From NCBI GenBank assembly GCA_002361355.1, contig DESQ01000011.1, forward strand, positions 1 to 17,361: a stretch of DNA of 17,361 nucleotides, given 5' to 3'. Numbering within the stretch: the stretch's first letter is position 1; the number at the start of each line of letters is the position of its first letter. A program made the position numbers and the translations under genes. A model generated the notes under the pieces. It had not been told where the DNA came from and did not search any database. It saw only the letters and a list, made by a program, of their open reading frames with translations. Shown here piece after piece: positions 7,801 through 15,139 of this stretch. This DNA comes from Lachnospiraceae bacterium UBA3310. GTDB taxonomy: Bacteria > Bacillota > Clostridia > Lachnospirales > Lachnospiraceae.

Positions 7801-7820
7801 TCTATAAAAATCTATAAAAG
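7801..7820. repeat. Tandem 10-bp repeat in the regulator leader
   Basis: Two adjacent copies, TCTATAAAAA and TCTATAAAAG, differ at only the last base. They lie across the predicted transcription start of the LacI-type gene (near 7814). On the plus strand each contains TATAAA, but no plausible -35 box stands at the right distance for either. The repeat may be chance AT-rich sequence. Confidence 0.4.
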
Positions 7821-7849
7821 AGTATAGCAACATTTTGCCGGAAAAACAA
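7821..7849 (-). promoter_or_regulatory. Sigma-A promoter of the LacI-type regulator
   Basis: On the minus strand, TTGTTT (7844-7849), a 17-bp spacer and TATACT (7821-7826). The predicted start near 7814 gives a leader of about 50 bases. The first operator-like repeat begins only four bases upstream of the -35 box, so regulator bound there could affect this promoter too. Confidence 0.65.
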
Positions 7850-7852
7850 CAC

Positions 7853-7888
7853 GTAATCGGTTAAGTAACCGGTTACTTTACCGGTTAC
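7853..7888. promoter_or_regulatory. Three tandem 12-bp LacI-type operator repeats
   Basis: Three back-to-back 12-mers: GTAATCGGTTAA (7853-7864), GTAACCGGTTAC (7865-7876) and TTTACCGGTTAC (7877-7888). Each has the central CG of LacI-family operators, and neighbouring copies match at 10 of 12 bases. The middle copy is a perfect palindrome that extends to 16 bp, AAGTAACCGGTTACTT (7863-7878). The array stands between the regulator promoter and the start of the sugar operon, so it is the expected binding site. No convincing plus-strand -10/-35 pair is visible; a TTGCCG at 7835-7840 could be a -35 box, which would put the operators over the -10 and transcription start. A CcpA-type catabolite site would look similar and cannot be excluded. 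Confidence 0.75.
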
Positions 7889-7924
7889 AAAAGGGAGACA
7901 AGGAAAAAGAAGGAGGACGATGTC

Positions 7925-9298
7925 ATGAAAGGGAAAGTAAGGAAAAGGACAGTCGCCGCGGTGCTCACAATGGCGCTTGCCGCAATGAGTCTGACCGGAT
8001 GCCGGTTCGGATTCGCGAGTGACCCTGACGACCCGAATCAGGTGGAGGAAAAGGTACCGATCGACACTTCCATTGACACATTTGCATACGATTCCAGCCT
8101 GAAAGGAACCAGTATCACACTGTTAAATTCCAAGGCGGAAATACAGGTCGCCCTGGAGGAAATGTCCGTCGTATTCGAAGAAAAATCAGGCGTTCATGTA
8201 GAGGTTATGCCGGTAACGGATGGCGATTCCCCCTACACAAAGGTAGTAAGCCTGTATAACTCCGGCAATCCGCCCACCTTATCCATTCTGGATACCACCG
8301 ACGTAATCGCGCTGGCCGAGGAAAAGGCCGAGGATCTGACTGCCGAAGCGTGGACAAAAGAAGCGGAAGGTTATCTGACAGAAGTAAACGGCAAAGTATA
8401 CAGCTTCCCTTTATGTATAGAGGGCAGAGGCCTGATTTACAATAAGGCGGTAATTGAGACCGCGCTTGGCGAGCCCTTTGATCCCACTGCCATAAAAACG
8501 CAGGCCGACTTTACCGCGCTTCTCGACAGGCTTGTGGCAGCCGGCATCGAAAAGCCCATCTCCATGGCTAAGGAGGACTGGTCTCTGGGCGCACACCAGC
8601 TACAGTATATCTATGAGACCTCCGACGGTACTTCCGCAGGCGCACAGGAAGTTATCGAGCAAATTAAAAGCGGAGAATTGGATCTGAAAAACTACAATCG
8701 AATGACGGAATTTCTGAATACTTTTGATATTTTAAAGGCATACAACGTAGCAAAGGGTGACCCCCTTGGCGCAGACTACGATGAAATGGCAATCGACCTG
8801 GCGGACGGTAAAACGGCTTTCTGGTTTAACGGGAACTGGGCATGGCCGAATCTTCAGGAAGCAGGCGCAAAGAACGATGACGCTTACGGTTTTCTGCCTT
8901 ATTTCCTGAACAACGATGAAAACGACTTCGCCAACCAGATGATTCAGGGATCCCCTTCTAAGCAGGTGATGCTGGACGGCCAGATGGCGGATGAAAACCA
9001 GAAAGCGGCAGCAAAAGAATTTTTGAACTGGATCGTGTACAGCGAAATCGGCCAGCAGATGTTAGTTAAAACCTGCAACGTGATCCCGCCTTTCGCAAAT
9101 AATCCCTACGAGCCGGAAGATCCGTTGAGCAAGGATATCTACTTACATGTACAGAACGGTACGGCCTTCAATGCATCCGCTATCGTACCGAATGATCACT
9201 GGGCAATTCTGGGCGCAGCGATGCAAAAATATCTGGCGGACAGAAGCGACCGGGATGAGTTGATCCAGTCCATCGAAGAGTACTGGGCACAGCAGTAA
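7925..9298 (+). CDS. ABC transporter sugar-binding lipoprotein (family 1 solute-binding protein)
   Basis: Membrane-anchored extracytoplasmic binding protein that captures the sugar for the permeases encoded next. The 457-residue protein begins with a positively charged, hydrophobic signal peptide ending in the lipobox LTGC, with Cys26 as the lipidated residue, followed by an acidic, proline-containing linker. The rest fits the MalE-like family 1 fold, including the WFNGNWAW segment typical of such proteins. The start has AAGGAGG about nine bases upstream (inside 7909-7916). It is the first gene of the operon, directly downstream of the operator array. The sugar is most likely sucrose or a short fructo-oligosaccharide because the operon also encodes GH32 and GH13_4 enzymes; no ligand residues could be assigned from sequence alone. 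Confidence 0.92.
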   Translation: MKGKVRKRTVAAVLTMALAAMSLTGCRFGFASDPDDPNQVEEKVPIDTSIDTFAYDSSLKGTSITLLNSKAEIQVALEEMSVVFEEKSGVHVEVMPVTDGDSPYTKVVSLYNSGNPPTLSILDTTDVIALAEEKAEDLTAEAWTKEAEGYLTEVNGKVYSFPLCIEGRGLIYNKAVIETALGEPFDPTAIKTQADFTALLDRLVAAGIEKPISMAKEDWSLGAHQLQYIYETSDGTSAGAQEVIEQIKSGELDLKNYNRMTEFLNTFDILKAYNVAKGDPLGADYDEMAIDLADGKTAFWFNGNWAWPNLQEAGAKNDDAYGFLPYFLNNDENDFANQMIQGSPSKQVMLDGQMADENQKAAAKEFLNWIVYSEIGQQMLVKTCNVIPPFANNPYEPEDPLSKDIYLHVQNGTAFNASAIVPNDHWAILGAAMQKYLADRSDRDELIQSIEEYWAQQ

Positions 9299-9328
9299 TT
9301 ATATCATCAAAGGAAAGAGGGTAAGCAA

Positions 9329-10201
9329 ATGGAATCAAAAAATAAAGGAAAAGATTTCTGTATTTTTGCACTGCCGGGCATGTTCTGTTTCTTTGCGGTT
9401 GTGATCATACCATTTCTCTACGGTGTGTATCTGACCTTTACGGACTGGAACGGCGTAGCGCGGGAGAAACACTTTATCGCTTTTACCAACTTTATAAGCG
9501 TAGTGCAGGATAAGCTGTTTTGGTCATCGCTTCTTTTGACGTTCAAATACGTCATAGTGGTTGTGGTTCTGGTGAACGTGATTGCCTTTGCAATCGCATA
9601 TCTGCTGACAAGAGGCATCAAGGGACAAAACTTCTTCCGGGCCGGCTTCTTTACGCCGAACCTGATCGGCGGTATCGTGCTGGGATATATCTGGCAGTTC
9701 GTTTTCTCCAGAGTGTTTGTCAATATCGGCGAGAGCACCGGCTGGAATCTGTTTGAAATTTCATGGCTGTCGGATCCGAGCAAAGCCTTCGCGGCGTTGG
9801 TGCTGGTGTCCGTATGGCAGTTATCCGGTTATATGATCCTGATTTATGTGGCGGGTTTCATGGGACTGAGCGAGGATGTCATGGAAGCGGCCAGCATCGA
9901 CGGCGCTACCGGCTGGGCAAAAATTAAAAATATCATTATGCCCCTTATGATGTCCTCCATCACAATCTGCCTTTTCCTGACTCTGTCAAGAGCCTTCATG
10001 GTATACGATGTAAACCTTTCACTGACATCCGGAGGCCCTTACGGAACAACAGCGATGGCAGCCATGCATGTGTATGAAAAAGCCTTTACATCCAGACAAT
10101 TCGGTGTAGGCCAGGCAGAAGCCCTGATCCTGTTCATTGTTGTGGCATGTATCAGCGGACTGCAGGTATATCTGACCAAGAAGCAGGAGGTGGAAGCATG
10201 A
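9329..10201 (+). CDS. ABC sugar transporter permease, MalF/UgpA type
   Basis: Inner-membrane permease subunit of a carbohydrate uptake (CUT1-type) ABC importer. The 290 residues contain about six hydrophobic helices, the first at about 11-33. The cytoplasmic EAA loop, which contacts the ATPase, is seen as MEAASIDGATGWAKIKNIIMP (about 185-205, with the conserved Gly192 and Pro205). It starts after AAGAGGG at good spacing, 30 bases after the binding-protein gene. Its TGA overlaps the ATG of the second permease by four bases, implying coupled translation and equal dosage. Confidence 0.95.
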   Translation: MESKNKGKDFCIFALPGMFCFFAVVIIPFLYGVYLTFTDWNGVAREKHFIAFTNFISVVQDKLFWSSLLLTFKYVIVVVVLVNVIAFAIAYLLTRGIKGQNFFRAGFFTPNLIGGIVLGYIWQFVFSRVFVNIGESTGWNLFEISWLSDPSKAFAALVLVSVWQLSGYMILIYVAGFMGLSEDVMEAASIDGATGWAKIKNIIMPLMMSSITICLFLTLSRAFMVYDVNLSLTSGGPYGTTAMAAMHVYEKAFTSRQFGVGQAEALILFIVVACISGLQVYLTKKQEVEA

Positions 10202-11061
10202 TGAATCAGACAAATGTAGGCGGAACAAAAGCAAAAGCGACACGGGCACTGGCAATGGCCGGATTGATCGTCATATTTATCGCGTATATGTTTCCGTTCC
10301 TTATGGTAGTAATCAACTCCTTAAAACAGAAAAGGGATATCATCAAGAGCCCGTTTTCCTGGCTCTATACGATCAAGGGACTTTCCTTTGACAACTTCGT
10401 GAAGGCTTTCACACAGATGGACTTTTTAAACGCATTTAAAAATTCCCTGATCGTAACATCCTGCGCAACCGTCCTTGTGACGCTGCTTGCAGCCATGCTT
10501 GCATACTATATTGTCCGGAATAAAAATGTGATTTCAGGTACAACCTTCGCCTTGATGGTAGCTTCCATGATCATTCCTTTTCAGGCAATCATGATTCCGT
10601 TAGTGAGTATCTACGGTGGTACCCTGAACGTTTTAAACCACAGGATCACCCTGATCTTCATGCACACCGGGTTTTCCATGGCAATGTCCGTCTTCATGTT
10701 CCACGGCTTTATCAAGGGAAATGTGCCGATCGCGCTGGAGGAGGCTGCTTATCTGGAGGGCTGTACCCACTCGCAGACATTTTTTAAGATCGTACTTCCT
10801 CTGCTCAAGCCTACCATCTCAACAATGGTAATATTAAACTCGCTGGCTTTCTGGAACGATTTCCTTTTGCCGTCGCTGGTACTGACGGATAAGAAGCTTT
10901 TGACACTGCCGCTTTCCACTTACAGTTTCTATGGTACTTACTCAGCGGACTATGGTACAATTATGGCAGGATTGCTGTTATGTGTACTGCCAATCCTCAT
11001 TCTCTATGTTGTATTGCAGAAGCAAATCATTGGCGGCGTTGTCGCAGGTGCCGTAAAATAA
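10198..11061 (+). CDS. ABC sugar transporter permease, MalG/UgpE type
   Basis: Second permease subunit, 287 residues. It has about six membrane helices, the first at about 18-40 with the FPFLMVVINSLK segment typical of MalG-like proteins, and an EAA loop at about 182-201 (EAAYLEGCTHSQTFFKIVLP) with conserved Gly188 and Pro201. The start at 10198 is fixed by AGGAGG at 10185-10190 and the ATGA overlap with the previous gene. It pairs with the MalF-type permease to form the channel. No ATP-binding subunit gene follows; the ATPase must come from elsewhere in the genome, as is common for CUT1 importers in Firmicutes that share an MsmK-type ATPase. Confidence 0.95.
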   Translation: MMNQTNVGGTKAKATRALAMAGLIVIFIAYMFPFLMVVINSLKQKRDIIKSPFSWLYTIKGLSFDNFVKAFTQMDFLNAFKNSLIVTSCATVLVTLLAAMLAYYIVRNKNVISGTTFALMVASMIIPFQAIMIPLVSIYGGTLNVLNHRITLIFMHTGFSMAMSVFMFHGFIKGNVPIALEEAAYLEGCTHSQTFFKIVLPLLKPTISTMVILNSLAFWNDFLLPSLVLTDKKLLTLPLSTYSFYGTYSADYGTIMAGLLLCVLPILILYVVLQKQIIGGVVAGAVK

Positions 11062-11076
11062 TTGAGGTGATCGTTT

Positions 11077-12396
11077 ATGAATACAGATTGCATACACTTA
11101 AAGGCTCCCGGAAATTGGATCAACGATCCTAACGGATTTATTTACTATAAAGGAAAATACCATCTCTTTTATCAGTATTTTCCTAATGCGCCGGTGTGGG
11201 GAACCATGCACTGGGGACACGCGGTAAGCGGGGATCTGGTGCACTGGGAACATAGGGGAATTGCTCTCTTCCCCACACAGTACGCGGATCAAAACGGATG
11301 CTTTTCCGGCAGCGCGGTGGAATATAATGGGCAAATGTATTTGTTTTACACGGGGGTTCACTATTTCAGCCCAAACCCCGACAACATTCACCATTGCCTT
11401 AACGACGATTTTGAGGCGGCGCAGCTTATGCTCACTTCCGGGGACGGTTTTACTTTTGACAACTTTAACCGGAAAAAAACCGTTTTGTCCCCCATTATGG
11501 ACAGCGGGATCGGAGACCGGGCGAACACAAGAGACCCGAAAGTGTGGCGTGGCAGGAACTTCTGGTATATGGTTCTTGGAAGCACAACGGCGGACAACAG
11601 GGGCGAACTCCTTTTTTATAAAAGTAAAGATCTTTCCGATTGGAAGTTTGTGAACACCGCATCCGCAAAAAAGGATTTTGGCTGGATGTGGGAATGTCCG
11701 GATTACTTTGAAGTGAACGACGGCAAAATATTGATTATTTCCCCCATGGGGCTTCTCAAAGAAGCCCCTTTAGAGGAAAACCATACAATCTGTATGCCAG
11801 TCTCTTTTGACGAGCAAACCTGCTCCATGGAAATTCCGGACAATTACCAGTATTTGGATTACGGTCTGGATCTCTATGCGCCCCAGACCACACTGGATGA
11901 AGCGGGACGGAGGGTTCTGGTCGCCTGGCTACGAATGCCTGATGCGGTAGAAAATAAATGGCGCGGCATGTTTTGCATCCCCAGGGTGGTAGACTATCAA
12001 AATGGTCATATCTACTTTAGGGTACACCCGCATATCGAAAAAATGTACACGAAAAAGATTACCCGGCCAGCTCAGGCGGACACTGCGGGATATCGGGTAA
12101 GTTTTGACTTAAAAGAGGGGCAGGCTGCCAATATCGGCGGTTATCAGATCTCTTACCAGTGCGGCAGAATCTGCACAGACAGAAGCGCCGTTTTACCTCC
12201 AAACGAAATGTTCCGAGCGCAGGCATCCACTCCTCCCCTAAGAGAGAGCAGTCATGTGGATATTTACGTGGATGCGCATATCATCGAGATATTCGTCAAC
12301 CGCGGAGAATATGTGATTACCCATGCAGTCAGCGGGCTGACGGATAAAATAGAGGCAGATTCCATAAGCGGATTGGAAATATATACATTGGAATAA
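11077..12396 (+). CDS. GH32 beta-fructosidase (sucrose/fructan hydrolase)
   Basis: Retaining glycoside hydrolase that removes terminal beta-D-fructose from sucrose or fructo-oligosaccharides. All three catalytic motifs are present: WINDPNG with nucleophile Asp17, RDP (152-154) with the transition-state stabiliser Asp153, and WECPDY with acid/base Glu206. The five-bladed propeller occupies about 1-315 and a shortened beta-sandwich follows, with the family's HIIEIFVNRGE segment near the end. The 439 residues are somewhat shorter than usual (about 480-500). There is no signal peptide, so it acts in the cytosol on sugar imported by the ABC system; because such import does not phosphorylate sugar, sucrose rather than sucrose-6-phosphate is the likely substrate, although the sequence resembles ScrB-type enzymes. 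GAGGTGA precedes the start, 15 bases after the permease gene. Confidence 0.93.
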   Translation: MNTDCIHLKAPGNWINDPNGFIYYKGKYHLFYQYFPNAPVWGTMHWGHAVSGDLVHWEHRGIALFPTQYADQNGCFSGSAVEYNGQMYLFYTGVHYFSPNPDNIHHCLNDDFEAAQLMLTSGDGFTFDNFNRKKTVLSPIMDSGIGDRANTRDPKVWRGRNFWYMVLGSTTADNRGELLFYKSKDLSDWKFVNTASAKKDFGWMWECPDYFEVNDGKILIISPMGLLKEAPLEENHTICMPVSFDEQTCSMEIPDNYQYLDYGLDLYAPQTTLDEAGRRVLVAWLRMPDAVENKWRGMFCIPRVVDYQNGHIYFRVHPHIEKMYTKKITRPAQADTAGYRVSFDLKEGQAANIGGYQISYQCGRICTDRSAVLPPNEMFRAQASTPPLRESSHVDIYVDAHIIEIFVNRGEYVITHAVSGLTDKIEADSISGLEIYTLE

Positions 12397-12411
12397 CAGG
12401 GTTAAAAATAA

Positions 12412-12428
12412 GGCAGGAAATGCCTGCC
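12412..12428 (+). other. Small stem-loop between the GH32 and GH13 genes
   Basis: GGCAGG (12412-12417) and CCTGCC (12423-12428) form a perfect 6-bp GC-rich stem with a 5-base loop, in the 54-base gap. No U-tract follows, so it is not a standard terminator. It lies just before the AGGAAAGG ribosome binding site of the GH13 gene and might affect mRNA stability or the relative output of the two enzymes. Confidence 0.45.
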
Positions 12429-12450
12429 AGACATTCAGGAAAGGCTAATC

Positions 12451-14295
12451 ATGATGAAAGCAAATGCAGACGAAATTTTTAAAAAAAGACTGGAAAGACA
12501 CCACGACGAGCTGAAATGGCTTTACATGGAACTCTACAACAATGATTCCATGTTTGCGGAGTTGTGCACTAACATGTATCTGTTTTATACCGACCGCAGA
12601 AACCCGCTGAAAAAAAGGGACAAACAACGCGAAGAAAACCCCGGCTGGTTTCGGAAAAACGACATGCTCGGCATGATGCTCTACATCGACAATTTTGCCG
12701 GCAATCTGAAAGGGGTAAAGCAAAAACTCTCCTATCTGGAGAACTGCAATGTAAATTACCTTCATTTAATGCCTTTTCTGGATTCTCCGAAGGAACATTC
12801 CGACGGCGGCTATGCCGTGGCAAATTTCAGAAAAGTGCGGCCGGATCTTGGCACAATGAGGGATCTTTCCGAGCTGGCGGATGTGTGCCACGAAAAGGGT
12901 CTGAATCTCTGCATGGACTTTGTGATGAACCACACTTCCGAGGAGCATGAGTGGGCAGTTCGCGCAAGAGAGGGCGACGGCGAATATATGAGCCGTTACT
13001 TTTTCTACAACAATTACGATATCCCGGCGCAGTACGAGAAAACTATACCGCAGGTGTTTCCCACCACAGCGCCCGGAAATTTCACCTACCTGCCCGAAAT
13101 CGGCCACTATGTAATGACCACTTTTTATCCCTATCAGTGGGATCTGAACTATAAAAACCCGCGCGTGTTTAATGAAATGATGTACAACTTTCTATTTTTC
13201 GCCAATCAGGGAATGGACATCATACGCATTGACGCAGTGCCCTATATTTGGAAAGAGCCGGGAACAAGCTGCAGAAATCTTCGTCAGGTGCACACAATCG
13301 TGCGCATGATGCGCATGATCGGTGAAATCGTCTGCCCCAGCGTACTGCTGTTAGGTGAGGTGGTGATGGAACCCGAAAAGGTAGTGCCTTATTTCGGAAC
13401 GCTGGAAAAACCGGAATGCCATATGCTCTACAACGTAACAACCATGGCAACCACCTGGAACAGTGTAGCGACCAAAGACATCCGTCTGCTGAAACGACAG
13501 ATGGACATCGTAAACAGCTTGCCCGGAGAATATACCTTCCTGAATTATCTGCGCTGTCACGACGATATCGGCTGGGGTCTTGATTTCTCGTTCCTGAATC
13601 AATGGGAAATGCAGGAAGTACCCCACAAACGGTTTTTAAATGACTATTTTACGGGAAAAATACCAGGCAGCGTCAGCCGGGGAGAGCTGTACAATGACGA
13701 TCCCGTAACACAGGACGCAAGATTCTGCGGGACAACCGCTTCCATGTGCGGCATTGAAAGCGCGGAATCTGAACAGGATGCAGACAAATGGGAAGCGGCT
13801 GTCGGGTTGGATATCATGCTCCACGCTTACATGCTTGCCCAGTCCGGAATCCCCATGCTCTACAGCGGTGACGAGATCGGACAGCTTAATGATTACTCTT
13901 ACAGGGAAGATCCGGACAAGGCGGCGGATTCCCGCTATGTTCATCGGGGAAAATTTCGTTGGGATCTGGCGGAAAAAAGAAGAGATGGAAAGGGTCTGCA
14001 AGGACGAATTTTTAACGCCTTAAACCAGTTGGAACAGATTCGAAAACAGGAGCAGGTCTTTGACGCCTCCGCCAAAGTATACACCTACGATGTGCACAAC
14101 GACTCCATCCTCTGTCTTACCAGGGAAATGGCCGGCGACAAATTTTTCGGAATCTTTAATTTTGCCGATCAGCCGGAGACTGCATGGATGCAGGAAGAAG
14201 GCTCCTACACCGATCTTTTAACAAAGAAAACCGTCACGCTTCGGGATCTTACGGTGCCAGGACACGGTTTTTACTGGGTGAAAAGAAAGAATTAA
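12451..14295 (+). CDS. GH13 subfamily 4 amylosucrase-like enzyme (or sucrose hydrolase)
   Basis: Family GH13_4 enzymes use sucrose as glucosyl donor, either polymerising glucose into alpha-1,4-glucan with release of fructose (amylosucrase) or hydrolysing sucrose. The 614-residue protein has an N-terminal helical domain (1-75), the catalytic barrel and a C-terminal beta domain. Catalytic residues are seen as nucleophile Asp261 (RIDA), acid/base Glu303 (LLGE) and His370-Asp371 (CHDD). The pair closing the sucrose pocket in the Neisseria enzyme (Asp144 and Arg509, recalled numbering) corresponds to Asp118 in SDGGYAV and Arg495 in DSRYVHR. Segments such as YLHLMPFL and FPTTAPGNFTYLPE also fit GH13_4. 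It starts after AGGAAAGG and is the last gene of the sugar operon; there is no signal peptide. Its TAA overlaps the stop of the convergent esterase. Polymerase and hydrolase activities cannot be told apart from sequence. Confidence 0.87.
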   Translation: MMKANADEIFKKRLERHHDELKWLYMELYNNDSMFAELCTNMYLFYTDRRNPLKKRDKQREENPGWFRKNDMLGMMLYIDNFAGNLKGVKQKLSYLENCNVNYLHLMPFLDSPKEHSDGGYAVANFRKVRPDLGTMRDLSELADVCHEKGLNLCMDFVMNHTSEEHEWAVRAREGDGEYMSRYFFYNNYDIPAQYEKTIPQVFPTTAPGNFTYLPEIGHYVMTTFYPYQWDLNYKNPRVFNEMMYNFLFFANQGMDIIRIDAVPYIWKEPGTSCRNLRQVHTIVRMMRMIGEIVCPSVLLLGEVVMEPEKVVPYFGTLEKPECHMLYNVTTMATTWNSVATKDIRLLKRQMDIVNSLPGEYTFLNYLRCHDDIGWGLDFSFLNQWEMQEVPHKRFLNDYFTGKIPGSVSRGELYNDDPVTQDARFCGTTASMCGIESAESEQDADKWEAAVGLDIMLHAYMLAQSGIPMLYSGDEIGQLNDYSYREDPDKAADSRYVHRGKFRWDLAEKRRDGKGLQGRIFNALNQLEQIRKQEQVFDASAKVYTYDVHNDSILCLTREMAGDKFFGIFNFADQPETAWMQEEGSYTDLLTKKTVTLRDLTVPGHGFYWVKRKN

Positions 14296-14987
14296 GCTGT
14301 CCACCATTTAATTGCTTTTGCAAACCGCCCCGCAATATCATGAAAATGACCGCCCTCGTTCCACTCGAAATATACCTGATTCGACAATATTTTTGCTGCC
14401 CGCTCCGTACATTCCGCCACTCTTCCCATCCGGGGATTTTTGCTGCGGCTCTCCTTTTTTCCAAGAGACAGATATACCCGCAGGTCTGTCCGGATGGGTT
14501 TTTCCTGTTCCATAAATTCACAGAAACCATCGTACCATAAAGAGCCTGACAAGCTGGCTATCGTCCCGAATACATCTGTTTTATAAGCAGCGTAAACAGC
14601 GGTAAGCCCGCCCAGAGAATAGCCAAACAAAGCCGTGTGCTCCGGTTCCGGCTTCGTCCGGTAATGGGCATCCATATAAGGCTTGATCTCTTTTGTCAGA
14701 CATGACAGATAAGCGCCCGCCAATCCCCTGGGCGCTTCCTCATCCTTTCGGAAAGCAGGAGTTTCCCATGGTGTGAAATCGTCGTTCCAGCTTCCCGGCC
14801 TGACGGAAAGGAGAAGAAAATCTGTGCGCCCGCCCTTTTCGACCAGTTTAGTCAATATTTCCCCGACCGGAATTTCCCCGTTGACATAGATCACAGGATA
14901 ACGTTTTACCCCTTCGTTATAGTACGACGGCAGATATAACTGACAGGTCATGCCGGAAATTGGAAGCTCCCGTATTTCTAAATTCAT
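14292..14987 (-). CDS. Alpha/beta-hydrolase, putative esterase (COG2819 / esterase D-like)
   Basis: Cytosolic serine esterase of 231 residues with no signal peptide. The nucleophile elbow GYSLGG lies at about residues 137-142, preceded by a PYMDAHYRT segment. A LSLGKKE segment supplies the likely acid, and GGHFHD near the C-terminus supplies the catalytic His. This pattern fits the group of enterochelin-esterase-like and S-formylglutathione-hydrolase-like proteins; the substrate is unknown. The start ATG is fixed because the in-frame codon two before it is TAG; the nearest ribosome binding site (GGGAG, 15001-15005 region) is about 13 bases away, rather far. It has a strong, palindrome-covered promoter of its own, so it is regulated separately from both neighbours. 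Its stop shares TTAA with the convergent GH13 gene. Confidence 0.85.
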   Translation of the reverse strand: MNLEIRELPISGMTCQLYLPSYYNEGVKRYPVIYVNGEIPVGEILTKLVEKGGRTDFLLLSVRPGSWNDDFTPWETPAFRKDEEAPRGLAGAYLSCLTKEIKPYMDAHYRTKPEPEHTALFGYSLGGLTAVYAAYKTDVFGTIASLSGSLWYDGFCEFMEQEKPIRTDLRVYLSLGKKESRSKNPRMGRVAECTERAAKILSNQVYFEWNEGGHFHDIAGRFAKAIKWWTA

Positions 14988-15018
14988 ATACTAATTTTTT
15001 CTCCCAGAATCAATACAG

Positions 15019-15041
15019 TTACCTAACTATTTTATAGGTAA
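15019..15041. promoter_or_regulatory. 7-9-7 inverted repeat overlapping the esterase promoter
   Basis: Perfect arms TTACCTA (15019-15025) and TAGGTAA (15035-15041) with a 9-base spacer. The repeat covers the -10 box and the predicted transcription start of the esterase gene, the position expected for a repressor operator. The regulator is not encoded in the window and its family cannot be assigned from the site alone. Confidence 0.6.
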
Positions 15042-15059
15042 GTTTTATCAATATGTCAA
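15031..15059 (-). promoter_or_regulatory. Strong sigma-A promoter of the esterase gene
   Basis: On the minus strand, a consensus TTGACA (15054-15059), a 17-bp spacer and TATAAA (15031-15036). The predicted start near 15024 gives a leader of about 37 bases. It lies downstream of the chemoreceptor terminator, so the esterase is an independent transcription unit. Confidence 0.8.
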
Positions 15060-15084
15060 GCCGTGTAAAAATCGGCTATGCCAT

Positions 15085-15123
15085 AAAAAAAAACCCCCAG
15101 CGGCGATTTTGCTGCGCCAGGGG
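15085..15123 (-). terminator. Rho-independent terminator of the chemoreceptor gene
   Basis: Reading the minus strand after the chemoreceptor stop, a GC-rich hairpin is followed by nine U residues (A run at 15085-15093 on the plus strand). The stem pairs ACCCC with GGGGT and GGCG with CGCC, separated by a small internal loop. A second short hairpin, CCAGGG-GT-CCCTGG (15117-15130), overlaps its base and could compete with it. Confidence 0.85.
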
Positions 15124-15139
15124 TCCCTGGGAGGGCAAT

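Noticed and set aside
7803..7818. Plus-strand promoters using the two TATAAA copies
   Set aside because: No -35-like hexamer stands at 16-18 bp from either copy, and transcription from there would run through the opposing regulator promoter.
11077..12396. Naming the GH32 gene scrB (sucrose-6-phosphate hydrolase)
   Set aside because: The operon imports sugar by an ABC system without phosphorylation, so a phosphorylated substrate is unlikely; no symbol was given.
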